Below are positions 44,838 through 53,403 of a stretch of 64,000 nt of DNA, in pieces. The notes beneath the pieces are model-generated. The model searched no databases. It was not told the origin of the DNA and worked only from the letters and a program-made list of their open reading frames with translations. Position 1 is the stretch's first letter, and each line of letters begins with the position of its first letter. The translations under genes were made by a program, and so were the position numbers. The stretch is from Devriesea agamarum (lineage in GTDB: Bacteria; Actinomycetota; Actinomycetes; Actinomycetales; Dermabacteraceae), in the NCBI RefSeq assembly GCF_900070355.1, contig NZ_LN849456.1, positions 496,001 to 560,000 of the forward strand. Direction: 5' to 3'.

Positions 44838-45536
44838 ATGCTCGATATCGTCCGACTCGGATTCAGTTCACCGCTACCCGGTGGTGACCGCCATGAGGAG
44901 TACGGGCTTGCGCCAGGCCCGGTGCCCTATGAGGTGGCCTGGGATATCCAACGGCGCGTGCACGATGAGGTTGTCGCTGGGGATCGACCCAACACGCTTA
45001 TTCTTCTTGAGCACGAACCGGTATTTACCGCGGGCCGTCGCACTGAGCCTCATGAACGGCCCTTCGATGGCACCCCGGTAGTGGATGTTGATCGCGGTGG
45101 CAAAATCACCTGGCACGGACCACGTCAACTGGTCGGCTATCCGATTGTTCGCCTCCCCGCACCGATTGACGTGGTTGGTTTCGTGCGCGGAATCGAACAG
45201 GCACTCATCCGCACCTGTGGGCGTTTAGGACTTGAAACCGAACGGGTAGATGGCCGCAGTGGCGTGTGGGTGTGTCGCCCAGGTGAGACAGACCGGAAGA
45301 TCGCCGCCATCGGTTTGCGGGTCTCGCGCCGCGTTGTGACTCATGGATTCGCTTTAAACTGTGCGAATGACCTCAGCTGGGCACAGCAAATTATTCCGTG
45401 CGGCATCACCGATGCAGGCGTTACCAGCTTGAGCGCCGAGTGCGCAAAGACGATTGATGTTCCCGATGTCATCGATATTGCCGAAGAAGAAATGCGCGAG
45501 ATGATTGTGCGGTACACGGCTCCTCGTGACCAGTAG
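44838..45536 (+). CDS. lipB: Octanoyl-[acyl carrier protein]:protein octanoyltransferase
   Basis: A 232-residue enzyme that moves octanoate from ACP to lipoyl-domain lysines. [13 protein letters not shown] and [20 protein letters not shown] are the family motifs. The catalytic pair is Lys154 ([23 protein letters not shown]) and Cys188 (IIPCGI). ATG 44838 is chosen because homologues start near this point; a longer frame begins at 44778. The message may be leaderless. lipA follows after 87 bases with its own strong RBS. Confidence 0.95.
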   Translation: MLDIVRLGFSSPLPGGDRHEEYGLAPGPVPYEVAWDIQRRVHDEVVAGDRPNTLILLEHEPVFTAGRRTEPHERPFDGTPVVDVDRGGKITWHGPRQLVGYPIVRLPAPIDVVGFVRGIEQALIRTCGRLGLETERVDGRSGVWVCRPGETDRKIAAIGLRVSRRVVTHGFALNCANDLSWAQQIIPCGITDAGVTSLSAECAKTIDVPDVIDIAEEEMREMIVRYTAPRDQ

Positions 45537-45623
45537 ATCATCGCCCATATCTTCTAGAACATCCGCCGTATCCGCGACAGCGGTAGACTGACCCAGCCGC
45601 AGCAACGTGAAGGAGACCAGGCA

Positions 45624-46646
45624 GTGACCATCGCCCCGGAGGGCCGTAAGCTCCTACGTGTCGAGGCACGCAATGCTGAGGTTCCCATCGAACGTAAGCC
45701 CGACTGGATTAAAACCCGGGCCGTGATGGGTCCTGAGTACTCGGACATGAAAAAACGGGTCCATGGACGTGGCCTGCACACCGTGTGCGAGGAAGCCGGA
45801 TGCCCCAACATTTTTGAATGCTGGGAGGATCGCGAAGCGACCTTCTTGATTGGCGGGGACACGTGCACCCGTCGCTGCGACTTCTGCGATATTGCGACCG
45901 GTAAGCCGCAGGTATTGGATCGGGCCGAACCGCTTAAGGTGGCCGGATCCATCCGAGAGATGGGGCTTCGCTACGCCACGGTCACCGGTGTTGCCCGCGA
46001 CGATCTTCCCGACGGAGCAGCTTGGCTATTTGCTGAAACCTGCCGACAGATTCGCGCCGTCAGTCCCGGAACCGGTGTTGAGCTTCTGGTCGACGACATC
46101 AAAGGTAATGTCGATGCGCTTCAGCAAATATTCGACGCGGCACCCGAAGTGTTCGCCCACAACCTCGAAACTGTTCCGCGTATCTTCAAACGCATCCGGC
46201 CAGCCTTCCGGTTCGAGCGTTCGTTGGGCGTGATCCGCACTGCGAAGGATTCGGGCATGGTGACGAAGTCGAATCTGATTCTCGGGATGGGCGAGGAATA
46301 CGACGAGATTATTGAGACCATGCGTGCTCTGCACGAGTCGGGATGCGACATTCTCACCATCACTCAGTATCTTCGCCCGTCAAAGTTGCACCACCCGATC
46401 GATCGATGGGTCAAGCCCGAAGAATTCCTCGAGCTGTCCCGCATCGCGAAAGACGAGATCGGCTTCTTAGGCGTGATGGCTGGCCCGATGGTCCGCTCCT
46501 CCTATCGCGCGGGCCGACTCTGGGCACAGGCTATGACCGCGCTTGGCAGGCCCATCCCCGACCATCTCGCCCATTTAAACCAATCCACTCCAGCCCACCA
46601 GGAAGCAGCGAGCGTTATTGCTCGTCGCACCAAAAATCCCCGTTGA
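45624..46646 (+). CDS. lipA: Lipoyl synthase
   Basis: A 340-residue radical SAM enzyme that inserts two sulphurs into protein-bound octanoate. The auxiliary cluster cysteines are Cys55, Cys60 and Cys66 ([12 protein letters not shown]) and the radical SAM cysteines Cys81, Cys85 and Cys88 (CTRRCDFC). The LipA C-terminal block [11 protein letters not shown] is present and holds the serine ligand of the auxiliary cluster. Start GTG 45624 with AAGGAG 8 bases upstream. It completes the endogenous lipoylation route with lipB. Confidence 0.97.
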   Translation: MTIAPEGRKLLRVEARNAEVPIERKPDWIKTRAVMGPEYSDMKKRVHGRGLHTVCEEAGCPNIFECWEDREATFLIGGDTCTRRCDFCDIATGKPQVLDRAEPLKVAGSIREMGLRYATVTGVARDDLPDGAAWLFAETCRQIRAVSPGTGVELLVDDIKGNVDALQQIFDAAPEVFAHNLETVPRIFKRIRPAFRFERSLGVIRTAKDSGMVTKSNLILGMGEEYDEIIETMRALHESGCDILTITQYLRPSKLHHPIDRWVKPEEFLELSRIAKDEIGFLGVMAGPMVRSSYRAGRLWAQAMTALGRPIPDHLAHLNQSTPAHQEAASVIARRTKNPR

Positions 46647-46654
46647 GGACACCG

Positions 46655-47383
46655 ATGGCCGCTAAAAAGACCGACAAGACCTCCTCTTCCGCAGATCAGA
46701 AGAAGCCTAAGAAAAAGGGCCGTCTGAAGCAGATCGTGGAAGTACTTCGCTTTACCCAGAAAGCGGATCGTTCCACGGTGCCGATTATGATCGCCGTGCT
46801 GCTCGGCGCCATCATCATCGGGGTCATCATCGGCCTGATCATCAACCACCCCTACTACGTGGGCTTTGTGGGACTGCTCTTTGGCATTCTCGGCGCCATG
46901 TTTGTTTTGGCGCGCAAAGCAGAAGCTGCTGCCTACGCTCAGATCAAGGGCCAAAAGGGGGCGGCCCTGGCGGCCATGCAATCCATCCGGCGGGGCTGGA
47001 ACATTGAGGATGAGCCATGCCAGATTGACCCGCGCAGCCAAGACATGATCTTCCGTGCGAGCGGCCGCGCAGGCATTGCGTTGGTGGGTGAAGGCTCGTC
47101 CAACCGGGTGAAGCGTCTGATGGATAAGGAAGAAACCCGGCTTAGTCGGCTGCTTCCAAATGTGCCTATTCATCGGATCACCATGGGTGACGGCGACGGC
47201 GAGATTCCGCTGCACAAAATTGCTAGTCGGCTTCAGCGCAAGCGGGGCGTGCTCACGAAACAGGAAGCCGCTGAGGTTGCCCGCCGTCTGCACGCCATGC
47301 CGGGCCCGATCCGCCAGGCTATCCCTAAGGGTGTTGATCCCATGCGGGTCCGCCCCAACCGCAAAGCGCTTCGCGGTCGCTGA
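46655..47383 (+). CDS. DUF4191 family membrane protein
   Basis: A 242-residue protein with a lysine-rich N terminus (1-25), a central pair of transmembrane helices (about 43-63 and 67-87; IMIAVLLGAIIIGVIIGLII and YVGFVGLLFGILGAMFVLA) and a basic cytoplasmic domain with SSNRVKRLMDKEETRLSRL. It belongs to DUF4191, a family that almost always follows lipA in actinobacteria. Function is unknown. It starts 8 bases after lipA, with GAGG as RBS, and is surely co-transcribed with it. Confidence 0.9.
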   Translation: MAAKKTDKTSSSADQKKPKKKGRLKQIVEVLRFTQKADRSTVPIMIAVLLGAIIIGVIIGLIINHPYYVGFVGLLFGILGAMFVLARKAEAAAYAQIKGQKGAALAAMQSIRRGWNIEDEPCQIDPRSQDMIFRASGRAGIALVGEGSSNRVKRLMDKEETRLSRLLPNVPIHRITMGDGDGEIPLHKIASRLQRKRGVLTKQEAAEVARRLHAMPGPIRQAIPKGVDPMRVRPNRKALRGR

Positions 47384-47483
47384 TCGACCTCGGTTGGGCG
47401 TGATTCGCGTCGGCCAGGCAGCCCAGTATCCGCTGACCCGCTTTGGCCAGCCCGAACGCACTCTCCCCAGCACACGCTGTTTC

Positions 47484-47515
47484 GAGCGCGCCACCGCAGT
47501 AGCGATGGCGCGCTC
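47484..47515. terminator. Shared hairpin between DUF4191 and RDD genes
   Basis: GAGCGCGCCA (47484-47493) pairs with TGGCGCGCTC (47506-47515), a 10-base stem with a 12-base loop, between two convergent genes. The RDD stop codon lies in the stem. It probably works in both directions. Confidence 0.6.
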
Positions 47516-47951
47516 ATTGCGCTTTAATCACCGCGGTTCCCGCCACGAAGTCGTGCCCAGCTTGGCGATCGCGAGTCCAGATCAAGAGCGGGACTACCAG
47601 CATGAGCAAAGCGGTGCGCACTAGAGCACGCATAATCATCGGCCAGCGCTTGCGGACAGGAAGCACCCTGAGCCCTAAGACGAACTGACCGATGGTCGCG
47701 CCAAACAAGGTCAGCATCACAATATTGATGCTCACAAACAGAACCCAGATAGACAGCGCCGAATAACCGAAGAACAGATATGAGGTCACGGCCGCCAGAG
47801 CGTAATCAATGATGAGACTGAGCGCTCGACGCCCTCGCCCCGCCACCGAGCCTGGACCAGCAGCGGGTAAACCGAATGCGCTGCCGGGCACATAGGTTTC
47901 ATCGCGAGGCGGCCCTTCGAGCCATGAACCGAGATCTTTGCGTTCCACCAC
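47514..47951 (-). CDS. RDD family membrane protein
   Basis: A 145-residue protein with three hydrophobic segments (LIIDYALAAVTSYLFFGY; SIWVLFVSINIVMLTLFGATIGQFVLGL; MRALVRTALLMLVVPLLIW) and the RDD pattern: Arg-Arg..Asp in GRRALSLIIDYALA and Asp in TRDRQAGHDFVAGT. RDD proteins are small, poorly understood membrane proteins; some act as sodium/proton antiporters. In actinobacteria it usually lies between the lipA-DUF4191 unit and glnA, as here. The start is GTG at 47951. Confidence 0.88.
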   Translation of the reverse strand: MVERKDLGSWLEGPPRDETYVPGSAFGLPAAGPGSVAGRGRRALSLIIDYALAAVTSYLFFGYSALSIWVLFVSINIVMLTLFGATIGQFVLGLRVLPVRKRWPMIMRALVRTALLMLVVPLLIWTRDRQAGHDFVAGTAVIKAQ

Positions 47952-48129
47952 GAGCGCACACTATGTGGAACGGCCGACATCCGCAACGTGAGAGCACTAG
48001 GATCAGTAGCATCCGGACCATTGGCCCGGTGACATGACGGGCGCTATGCCCTGACACAGTGGATCACTTTATTCACCGCCCTAGAGGATCAAGAGTCGCG
48101 CGCCCATAGCCGCGCGGATGGAGGTATTT

Positions 48130-49554
48130 GTGTTCAGCAATCCTAGTGAGGCAGTGAAATTTATCGAAGAAGAGGGCGTCGAGTTCGTCGACATCCGTTT
48201 CTGCGACCTGCCGGGTGTCATGCAGCACTTCAATGTGCCCGCGGCGACCTTCGATGAGGAAGCCATGGCGACGGGCCAGCTTTTTGATGGCTCGTCAATT
48301 CGAGGTTTTCAGGCCATCCACGAGTCCGATATGAAGCTCGTACCCGACTTGAAAACCGCTTACGTTGATCCGTTCCGCGAACGTAAGACGCTGATCATCA
48401 ACTTCTCGATTGTCGATCCCTTCACCGACGAGCCCTACAGCCGCGACCCTCGCACCGTGGCTAAGAAGGCCGAGGAATACCTCGCGTCAACGGGTATCGC
48501 GGATACCGCAAATTTTGCTGCTGAGGCCGAGTTCTACATCTTCGATGATGTGCGGTTTAAGACCGACATTAACCACGGCTTCTACTCCATTGACTCAGAC
48601 GAAGCAGTCTGGAACACGGGCCGCGAAGAAGACTTCGGAAACCAGGGATACAAGACCCGCCTCAAGGGTGGGTATTTCCCGGTGCCGCCGAATGATCAGA
48701 TGGCCGATCTACGCGACGAAATGGTCACCACCCTGGGCCAGGTCGGCCTTGAGGTAGAACGTGCCCACCACGAGGTGGGAACCGCGGGTCAGCAGGAGAT
48801 CAACTACCGCTTCAACACGCTCCTGCAGGGCGCCGATGACGTGATGAAGTTCAAGTACGTCATCAAGAATGTGGCCTGGCTAGCTGGTAAAACCGCCACC
48901 TTCATGCCGAAGCCGCTGTTCGGCGACAACGGTTCGGGGATGCATACCCACCAGTCGCTGTGGAAGAACGGTGAACCCCTGTTCTACGATGAGCGTGGAT
49001 ACGGCGGCTTGTCTGATATTGCTCGCTGGTACATTGGCGGACTCATCGAGCATGCGGAGTCGCTGGTCGCGTTCACCAACCCGACCGTGAACTCGTACAA
49101 GCGTCTCGTCCCCGGCTTTGAGGCACCTGTCAACATGGTGTATTCGGCTCGCAACCGCTCAGCCTGCATCCGTATCCCGGTGACGGGTTCCTCCCCCAAG
49201 GCCAAGCGCATTGAATTCCGCGCCCCTGACCCGTCGGCAAACCCGTACCTGTCCTTCGCCGCTCAGTTGATGGCGGGAATCGACGGTATCCGTAACCGCA
49301 TCGAGCCGCCCGAGCCGATTGATAAGGATCTCTACGAGCTCCCGCCGGATGAGCACGCGCAGATCAAGCAGCTTCCCGCTTCGCTCGGAGAAGCGTTGGA
49401 TGCTCTGGAGAAGGATCACGACTACCTCACCGAGGGCGATGTATTCCCCGAGGATCTGATCCAGACCTGGATCGACTACAAGCGGAAGAATGAGATTGAT
49501 CCGTTCCGCTTCCGTCCGCATCCGCACGAGTTTGAGCTGTACTACGACATCTAA
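48130..49554 (+). CDS. glnA: Glutamine synthetase, type I (GlnA1)
   Basis: A 474-residue enzyme that makes glutamine from glutamate and ammonia. Motifs include [17 protein letters not shown], the metal glutamates in [24 protein letters not shown] and [12 protein letters not shown]. The adenylylation site is present as DKDLYELPP (Tyr at about 402), so GlnE should control it. The start is taken as GTG 48130 because GGAGG lies 5 bases upstream and homologues begin M-F-x-(N/T); an ATG 12 bases earlier is also in frame. Two terminators follow. The 178 bases upstream hold the promoter. Confidence 0.96.
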   Translation: MFSNPSEAVKFIEEEGVEFVDIRFCDLPGVMQHFNVPAATFDEEAMATGQLFDGSSIRGFQAIHESDMKLVPDLKTAYVDPFRERKTLIINFSIVDPFTDEPYSRDPRTVAKKAEEYLASTGIADTANFAAEAEFYIFDDVRFKTDINHGFYSIDSDEAVWNTGREEDFGNQGYKTRLKGGYFPVPPNDQMADLRDEMVTTLGQVGLEVERAHHEVGTAGQQEINYRFNTLLQGADDVMKFKYVIKNVAWLAGKTATFMPKPLFGDNGSGMHTHQSLWKNGEPLFYDERGYGGLSDIARWYIGGLIEHAESLVAFTNPTVNSYKRLVPGFEAPVNMVYSARNRSACIRIPVTGSSPKAKRIEFRAPDPSANPYLSFAAQLMAGIDGIRNRIEPPEPIDKDLYELPPDEHAQIKQLPASLGEALDALEKDHDYLTEGDVFPEDLIQTWIDYKRKNEIDPFRFRPHPHEFELYYDI

Positions 49555-49562
49555 AACTGGCC

Positions 49563-49594
49563 GCTGCGCCGATGTTCTTGGATGTCGGCGCAGC
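49563..49594 (+). terminator. First terminator after glnA1
   Basis: GCTGCGCCGA (49563-49572) pairs with TCGGCGCAGC (49585-49594), a perfect 10-base stem with a 12-base loop, followed by TTCGTCGGTTTT. Confidence 0.8.
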
Positions 49595-49683
49595 TTCGTC
49601 GGTTTTCGTAGCTGAGGTTTGCTGTGGTGAGCACTTCCGTGTCAACCAGAGCACACCGGTAGGTTAATTACCGATTTAAGCAT

Positions 49684-49735
49684 AGGGCCCGGTTCGACGC
49701 CATCGCCAAAGATGGGCTTCGGACCGGGCCTTTAT
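49684..49735 (+). terminator. Second terminator after glnA1
   Basis: GGCCCGGT (49686-49693) pairs with ACCGGGCC (49723-49730); an inner stem (GCCATC/GATGGGC) extends it. TTTATCT follows. A second strong hairpin this soon suggests a backup terminator or a small RNA between the two. Confidence 0.65.
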
Positions 49736-49792
49736 CTATACGGTATGCATGCGGAATATGTACCTTATATATACGGTTCCGACCAATGCGCG

Positions 49793-49845
49793 CGAGGTAC
49801 CGCTAATACGCGCCGGGATTCACCTCAGGGGAGTCAGGTACCTCG
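49793..49845. promoter_or_regulatory. Inverted repeat upstream of the two-component operon
   Basis: CGAGGTACC (49793-49801) and GGTACCTCG (49837-49845) are perfect inverted copies separated by 35 bases, about 100 bases upstream of the operon. They may be a paired regulator site, possibly for the response regulator itself. Confidence 0.4.
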
Positions 49846-49935
49846 GCATTTGCCTCAGACTTCTTCTATACATTCCCACATACTCATCCCGTGATAACAG
49901 TGTCGTCGCCGCACTGTGCGAGGGGTGACGGTTGC

Positions 49936-49941
49936 TACGCT
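49936..49941 (+). promoter_or_regulatory. Putative -10 box of the two-component operon
   Basis: TACGCT fits TANNNT and lies 6 bases (TGGCCT) before the ATG at 49948, the start of a 46-codon frame that overlaps the kinase start. Confidence 0.45.
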
Positions 49942-49947
49942 TGGCCT

Positions 49948-50088
49948 ATGTCACGAATAGCCGGCCTCGTCGCAGACAACGTCGAGCTATTCGTCGCAGA
50001 CAATGTCGAGCTATTCACGGTGCCTGTGCCATGGACGACACATGCCCGTGCGTTGCGTGCCGTCAAGCAGCCGATTCCAATCCGATGA
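49948..50088 (+). CDS. Possible 46-residue leader ORF coupled to the kinase
   Basis: A short frame beginning MSRIAGLVADNVELFV. It carries an in-frame 24-base tandem duplication that gives two copies of VADNVELF. Its TGA overlaps the ATG of the kinase by 4 bases, the common coupling arrangement, and a TACGCT box lies 6 bases before its ATG. I recognise no family. It may be a leader peptide, a small regulator, or just an untranslated leader that happens to be open; an overlapping frame would extend the kinase upstream instead. Confidence 0.4.
   Translation: MSRIAGLVADNVELFVADNVELFTVPVPWTTHARALRAVKQPIPIR
49969..50016 (+). repeat. 24-base tandem duplication
   Basis: GTCGCAGACAACGTCGAGCT and the next four bases (49969-49992) are repeated immediately at 49993-50016 with one change (AAC to AAT). 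The unit is a multiple of three. Confidence 0.9.
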
Positions 50089-51512
50089 AACTCGTATCGC
50101 GTTTGGGCCTGCGAGGCCGACCTGCCCCCTTGAATCCGCCCGGCTCGCCGGCCCACTCCATACAGCCACATTCTGATGTACACGACGTAGAATTCCTTGG
50201 CCATGATCGCAGCCCGATCGTGTTAGATCGAATGCTGCGGTGGATGGTGCACATGCTTTTTTATGTGCTGTGCGTTGTCGTGCTGGTGCTATCTAGCGTG
50301 CGGGGACATATCCAGGGCGATGGCGGCTGGTTTGTATCCGCCATGCTCTGCCTGATCGCCGTGTACTCCATCGGGGCCCGACGATATCTCCGGCAATCAC
50401 GGTCTGGTCAGCACCGTTGGAAAGCGGCACCGTACATTGCGCTCACCATCGGCTTGTGGACCCTGACGTTTTGCTTCACCCCCAATGCGGCCTGGTTAGC
50501 CTTCGCCCTGGACTTTGTAGTCATGTACGCTTTACCGCTGGTCGGCGGCGTTATTGCGCTAGCCTTAGTGAGCTGTATTGGCATTGGTGGCTACGCTATT
50601 CATTTCGGTGAGCTACACGCTGGTGAGGTGATTGGGCCGGTCATCGGCGCCCTCGTTGCCGCCGCGGTGGTGCTGTCGTACCAGACACTTCAGCGCGAAA
50701 TAGCTCAGCGCACTGCCCTGGCGAGGGAGCTGCTCGCAACCCAACATGAACTGGCTGCACAACAGCGTGCGGCCGGCATCGCTGAAGAACGCGACCGAAT
50801 CGCCCGGGAACTGCATGACACCGTGGCTCAATCCGCCATCAGCATCCATATGCTGCTCGACACTGCTCACGCGGACCTATTGCGGGGAGATACGTCTCAG
50901 GCGCTCGAACGCGTGGAATCTGCACGGGAAGCCGCTCGGCAAACCAGTGCACAGACTCGAAGTTTTGTCGATGCGACGGCGGCGCCACCGCTGAGAGGAT
51001 GCGATCTTCCCGGTGAATTGCGCTCTCTTGCCGCATCAGCTCAAGCCGTCAATCATCTCGACACTGAGGTGCGTATCGACGCTGGTGTCACCGCACGGCT
51101 TACCACTCTCCCCCAGCATTTCGTGCTCACAGTTTTACGAATCGCTCAGTCCTCTATGGCGAATGTGGTGCGGCATGCCGACGCCCGCAGAGCCGTTCTG
51201 ACCCTGTCTATCGAAGATGACCATCTCCTGCTCGATATTGTCGACAACGGAATTGGAATACCGCCCGGTACCCAAGACGGTTACGGACTAAAGTCCGCTA
51301 AAGCGCGAGCTCGTGCCCTTGGCGGAACTTTGCTGGTGGAGTCCGAGCCCGACGGCGGAACCGCAGTGCAGCTGAGTCTTCCGCTCACCATCGAATCCTC
51401 CGGTGTTCCCTCCGCTGGTAGCACCAGGCCCACTGTTCGTGAGGATTCTCCGTCCGGTCACACACCATCTGTTGCGCATGATGCCCCCTGTCGGCGAGGA
51501 GACACGCCATGA
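50085..51512 (+). CDS. Two-component sensor histidine kinase, NarL/DesK type
   Basis: A 475-residue membrane kinase. Five or so hydrophobic segments span about 52-200 (MLFYVLCVVVLVLSSV, WFVSAMLCLIAVYSI, YIALTIGLWTLTFCF, VVMYALPLVGGVIALALV, VIGPVIGALVAAAVVL). A coiled linker leads to the HisKA_3 dimerisation helix with His244 (ERDRIARELHDTVAQ) and a HATPase domain (VVRHADARRA, DIVDNGIGIPP, YGLKSAKARARALGG). The last 40 residues are polar. The signal is unknown. The response regulator gene overlaps by 4 bases. The start at 50085 lacks a strong RBS but overlaps the small upstream frame. Confidence 0.9.
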   Translation: MKLVSRLGLRGRPAPLNPPGSPAHSIQPHSDVHDVEFLGHDRSPIVLDRMLRWMVHMLFYVLCVVVLVLSSVRGHIQGDGGWFVSAMLCLIAVYSIGARRYLRQSRSGQHRWKAAPYIALTIGLWTLTFCFTPNAAWLAFALDFVVMYALPLVGGVIALALVSCIGIGGYAIHFGELHAGEVIGPVIGALVAAAVVLSYQTLQREIAQRTALARELLATQHELAAQQRAAGIAEERDRIARELHDTVAQSAISIHMLLDTAHADLLRGDTSQALERVESAREAARQTSAQTRSFVDATAAPPLRGCDLPGELRSLAASAQAVNHLDTEVRIDAGVTARLTTLPQHFVLTVLRIAQSSMANVVRHADARRAVLTLSIEDDHLLLDIVDNGIGIPPGTQDGYGLKSAKARARALGGTLLVESEPDGGTAVQLSLPLTIESSGVPSAGSTRPTVREDSPSGHTPSVAHDAPCRRGDTP

Positions 51513-52153
51513 CATCAACCCAGACCACCGTTCTCATTGCCGATGACCACGCCATTGTCCGAATGGGTTTGCGCGGAGTTCTAGACGCGGCGCCAGACCT
51601 CACGGTTGTTGCCGAGGCCGCCACAGCTGCGGAGGCTCTCAGCCAGGCACGGCTGCATCGTGCAGATGTGGTGTTGCTGGACTTGCAGTATCACGGCCAC
51701 ACAGAGCGGGGAACGGATGTCATACCGGCGCTGCTCGCTTTGGAACCAACGCCCGTCGTGATTGTGCTAACCACCTACGACAACGACCAAGACGTGCTCG
51801 AAGCCCTGGACGCAGGGGCCCGATCCTATCTGCTGAAGGATCTTCCACCGCAGGAGCTGCTCAGCGCTATTCGGCAAGCGGCGGCTGGTCGGGATGCTGT
51901 GGATCGTCGGGTGGCTAAAAGGCTAGCTGCGCGGGGTACCGCACCCGCATCGGAGCTATCGCGTCGAGAGCTCGACGTTCTGCATCTCGTGGCCCAGGGC
52001 CACACGAATGCAGATATCGCCAAGACTCTGTTTTTGTCGCAGGCGACGGTCAAGACCCACCTGGTCCACATCTTTAGCAAGCTTCACGTGTCATCCCGGA
52101 CCGGTGCCGTCGCCGCCGCTCGTGAACGAGGGCTGCTGCGCCCAGGGACGTAG
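51509..52153 (+). CDS. Response regulator, NarL/FixJ (LuxR) type
   Basis: A 214-residue transcription regulator. The receiver domain (about 6-125) carries the acidic pair in IADDHAIVRMG, the phosphoacceptor Asp58 (VVLLDLQ), Thr in VLTTYDND and Lys in SYLLKDLPP. The LuxR DNA-binding domain is ELSRRELDVLHLVAQG and ATVKTHLVHIFSKLHVSSR. It is cognate to the kinase just upstream by overlap. The insertion YHGHTERGTDVIP after the phosphoacceptor is common in this subgroup. Targets are unknown; autoregulation is plausible. The 230 bases after it show no gene. Confidence 0.94.
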   Translation: MTSTQTTVLIADDHAIVRMGLRGVLDAAPDLTVVAEAATAAEALSQARLHRADVVLLDLQYHGHTERGTDVIPALLALEPTPVVIVLTTYDNDQDVLEALDAGARSYLLKDLPPQELLSAIRQAAAGRDAVDRRVAKRLAARGTAPASELSRRELDVLHLVAQGHTNADIAKTLFLSQATVKTHLVHIFSKLHVSSRTGAVAAARERGLLRPGT

Positions 52154-52383
52154 ACGGGCAGAGACGGGCAGGGCCGATAATCTGGGGTGGCGCGTGCTTG
52201 TCAGAGTTCGCTGTCAGACATCGCGTTGGACCAGTGCCGTGCCTGGGTACCGATATCAAGGTGTCCAGTTCTCGGGCCACCCGAAAATCAGCTATTTAGC
52301 GTGATGGCGGCCCGACCCTCTGGTTCCCAGGTCTATTGGGCAACAGAACCAAAGTAGGCGGAGGTCACCAAGGTCACGCACTT

Positions 52384-53295
52384 TCACACTGTCCCGAGGC
52401 CACCTTTAGCGCGCAGCATCGTCACCAGGAGTTCTTTTGGAGAGGACACCTCCTGCAAGGCACAGGCCTCCGGATCAAAAGCCCAGGCCGCCCGCAACGC
52501 ACAAAACACCGCGAACTCCTTTTCTGTGGTGGCTAAGGGAACAACGCGATATCCCCCAGCTTCTGGAAGATGGATGATGAAAGCCCCGGTCAGTTCAGGC
52601 ATGTCTCGCAGGGTTCCATCGTTATCGAGCAAGTTCTCCGCATGAACAACCGCAACCCCTTGCAGCGCATAGTCACCGTGCACCCGCTTGGAGGTTTTAA
52701 TGTCACCACTGAGCATGGCACCGCCAATCCGCACCAGACAGTCAGTTGTTCCCGCATACCCAACGGTCTGGTTAACGACCGTCTGTTCAATTTCCACAAA
52801 TTCCGGCTGGTAATCGTCGAGAAAACCCGCGAAGCCATCGAGCCTGGTCCCTACCCGGCGAAGTAGATCGGGTAAATCTCGTTCAGTGCTAAAAGCACCC
52901 TCAGTGCGCATGGCGGTCGCTCGAGCCACGATTGAATCATGATCTGGCCTCGCGCCACTGCGCTCCCAGTCCTCACATAGAGCGTGAACCAGAGTGCCAA
53001 AATCAGCGGCCGCTTTGGAATGATCCTCAGCAGCAGCAGCAATTTTTTTACGGGTCCCCCAATGGTTGGCGCAGACGCGGCGGATCTCCGCTCCCGCACG
53101 GTCGGGATTGCGATTGAGATATGCAAACATGTCCACGGCGCGTTTGCCCGCCATCGAGGCATACCACCCCTGAAGGTACTCTTTGTGCCGCATCCCAGCG
53201 ACCGTCGTGATCGAGGGATAAACCAGCGGTCCGTCCGGCTCCATCCGGTACATACGTCCGCGTGGGGTGCTCGCGCTCAATGATGGGGTGGTCAT
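52384..53295 (-). CDS. PD-(D/E)XK nuclease, RecB/Cas4-like, stand-alone
   Basis: A 303-residue protein. The core motifs of RecB-type nucleases appear in order: GTLVHALCEDWE (His104), VEIEQTVV (Glu170), GTTDCLVRIGG (Asp185), GDIKTSKRV (Asp198 and Lys200) and ALQGVAV (Gln212). The N-terminal YPSITTVAG is also seen in phage-type exonucleases of this fold. No helicase domain or Cas4 cysteine cluster is visible, nor a neighbouring CRISPR array. It probably degrades DNA ends. It lies between the response regulator and glnE, with no recombination partner nearby. Codon use looks native. Confidence 0.75.
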   Translation of the reverse strand: MTTPSLSASTPRGRMYRMEPDGPLVYPSITTVAGMRHKEYLQGWYASMAGKRAVDMFAYLNRNPDRAGAEIRRVCANHWGTRKKIAAAAEDHSKAAADFGTLVHALCEDWERSGARPDHDSIVARATAMRTEGAFSTERDLPDLLRRVGTRLDGFAGFLDDYQPEFVEIEQTVVNQTVGYAGTTDCLVRIGGAMLSGDIKTSKRVHGDYALQGVAVVHAENLLDNDGTLRDMPELTGAFIIHLPEAGGYRVVPLATTEKEFAVFCALRAAWAFDPEACALQEVSSPKELLVTMLRAKGGLGTV

Positions 53296-53403
53296 AAGTC
53301 CTTCAGGTCAACATGAGGTGGCGTCTACGAAATAGGCCGAGTCCACTGTACGCGGTGGCACCGGGCGTTGAGTTTACGCGCTGCGGTTTCCTGCCGCCGC
53401 TCA

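Larger units (their letters stand above)
49555..49947 (+). other. Gene-free AT-rich region downstream of glnA1
   Basis: It contains two tandem hairpins, a 9-base inverted repeat (49793-49801/49837-49845) and at its right end a promoter for the two-component operon. Between about 49731 and 49930 the base composition is markedly AT-rich for this genome. No credible gene is seen. Confidence 0.65.

Noticed and set aside
46502-47494. A 330-codon minus-strand frame
   Set aside because: It is antisense to lipA and the DUF4191 gene, both well supported.
52384-53295. Cas4 of a CRISPR system
   Set aside because: The nuclease lacks the C-terminal cysteine cluster and there are no cas genes or spaced repeats in the window.
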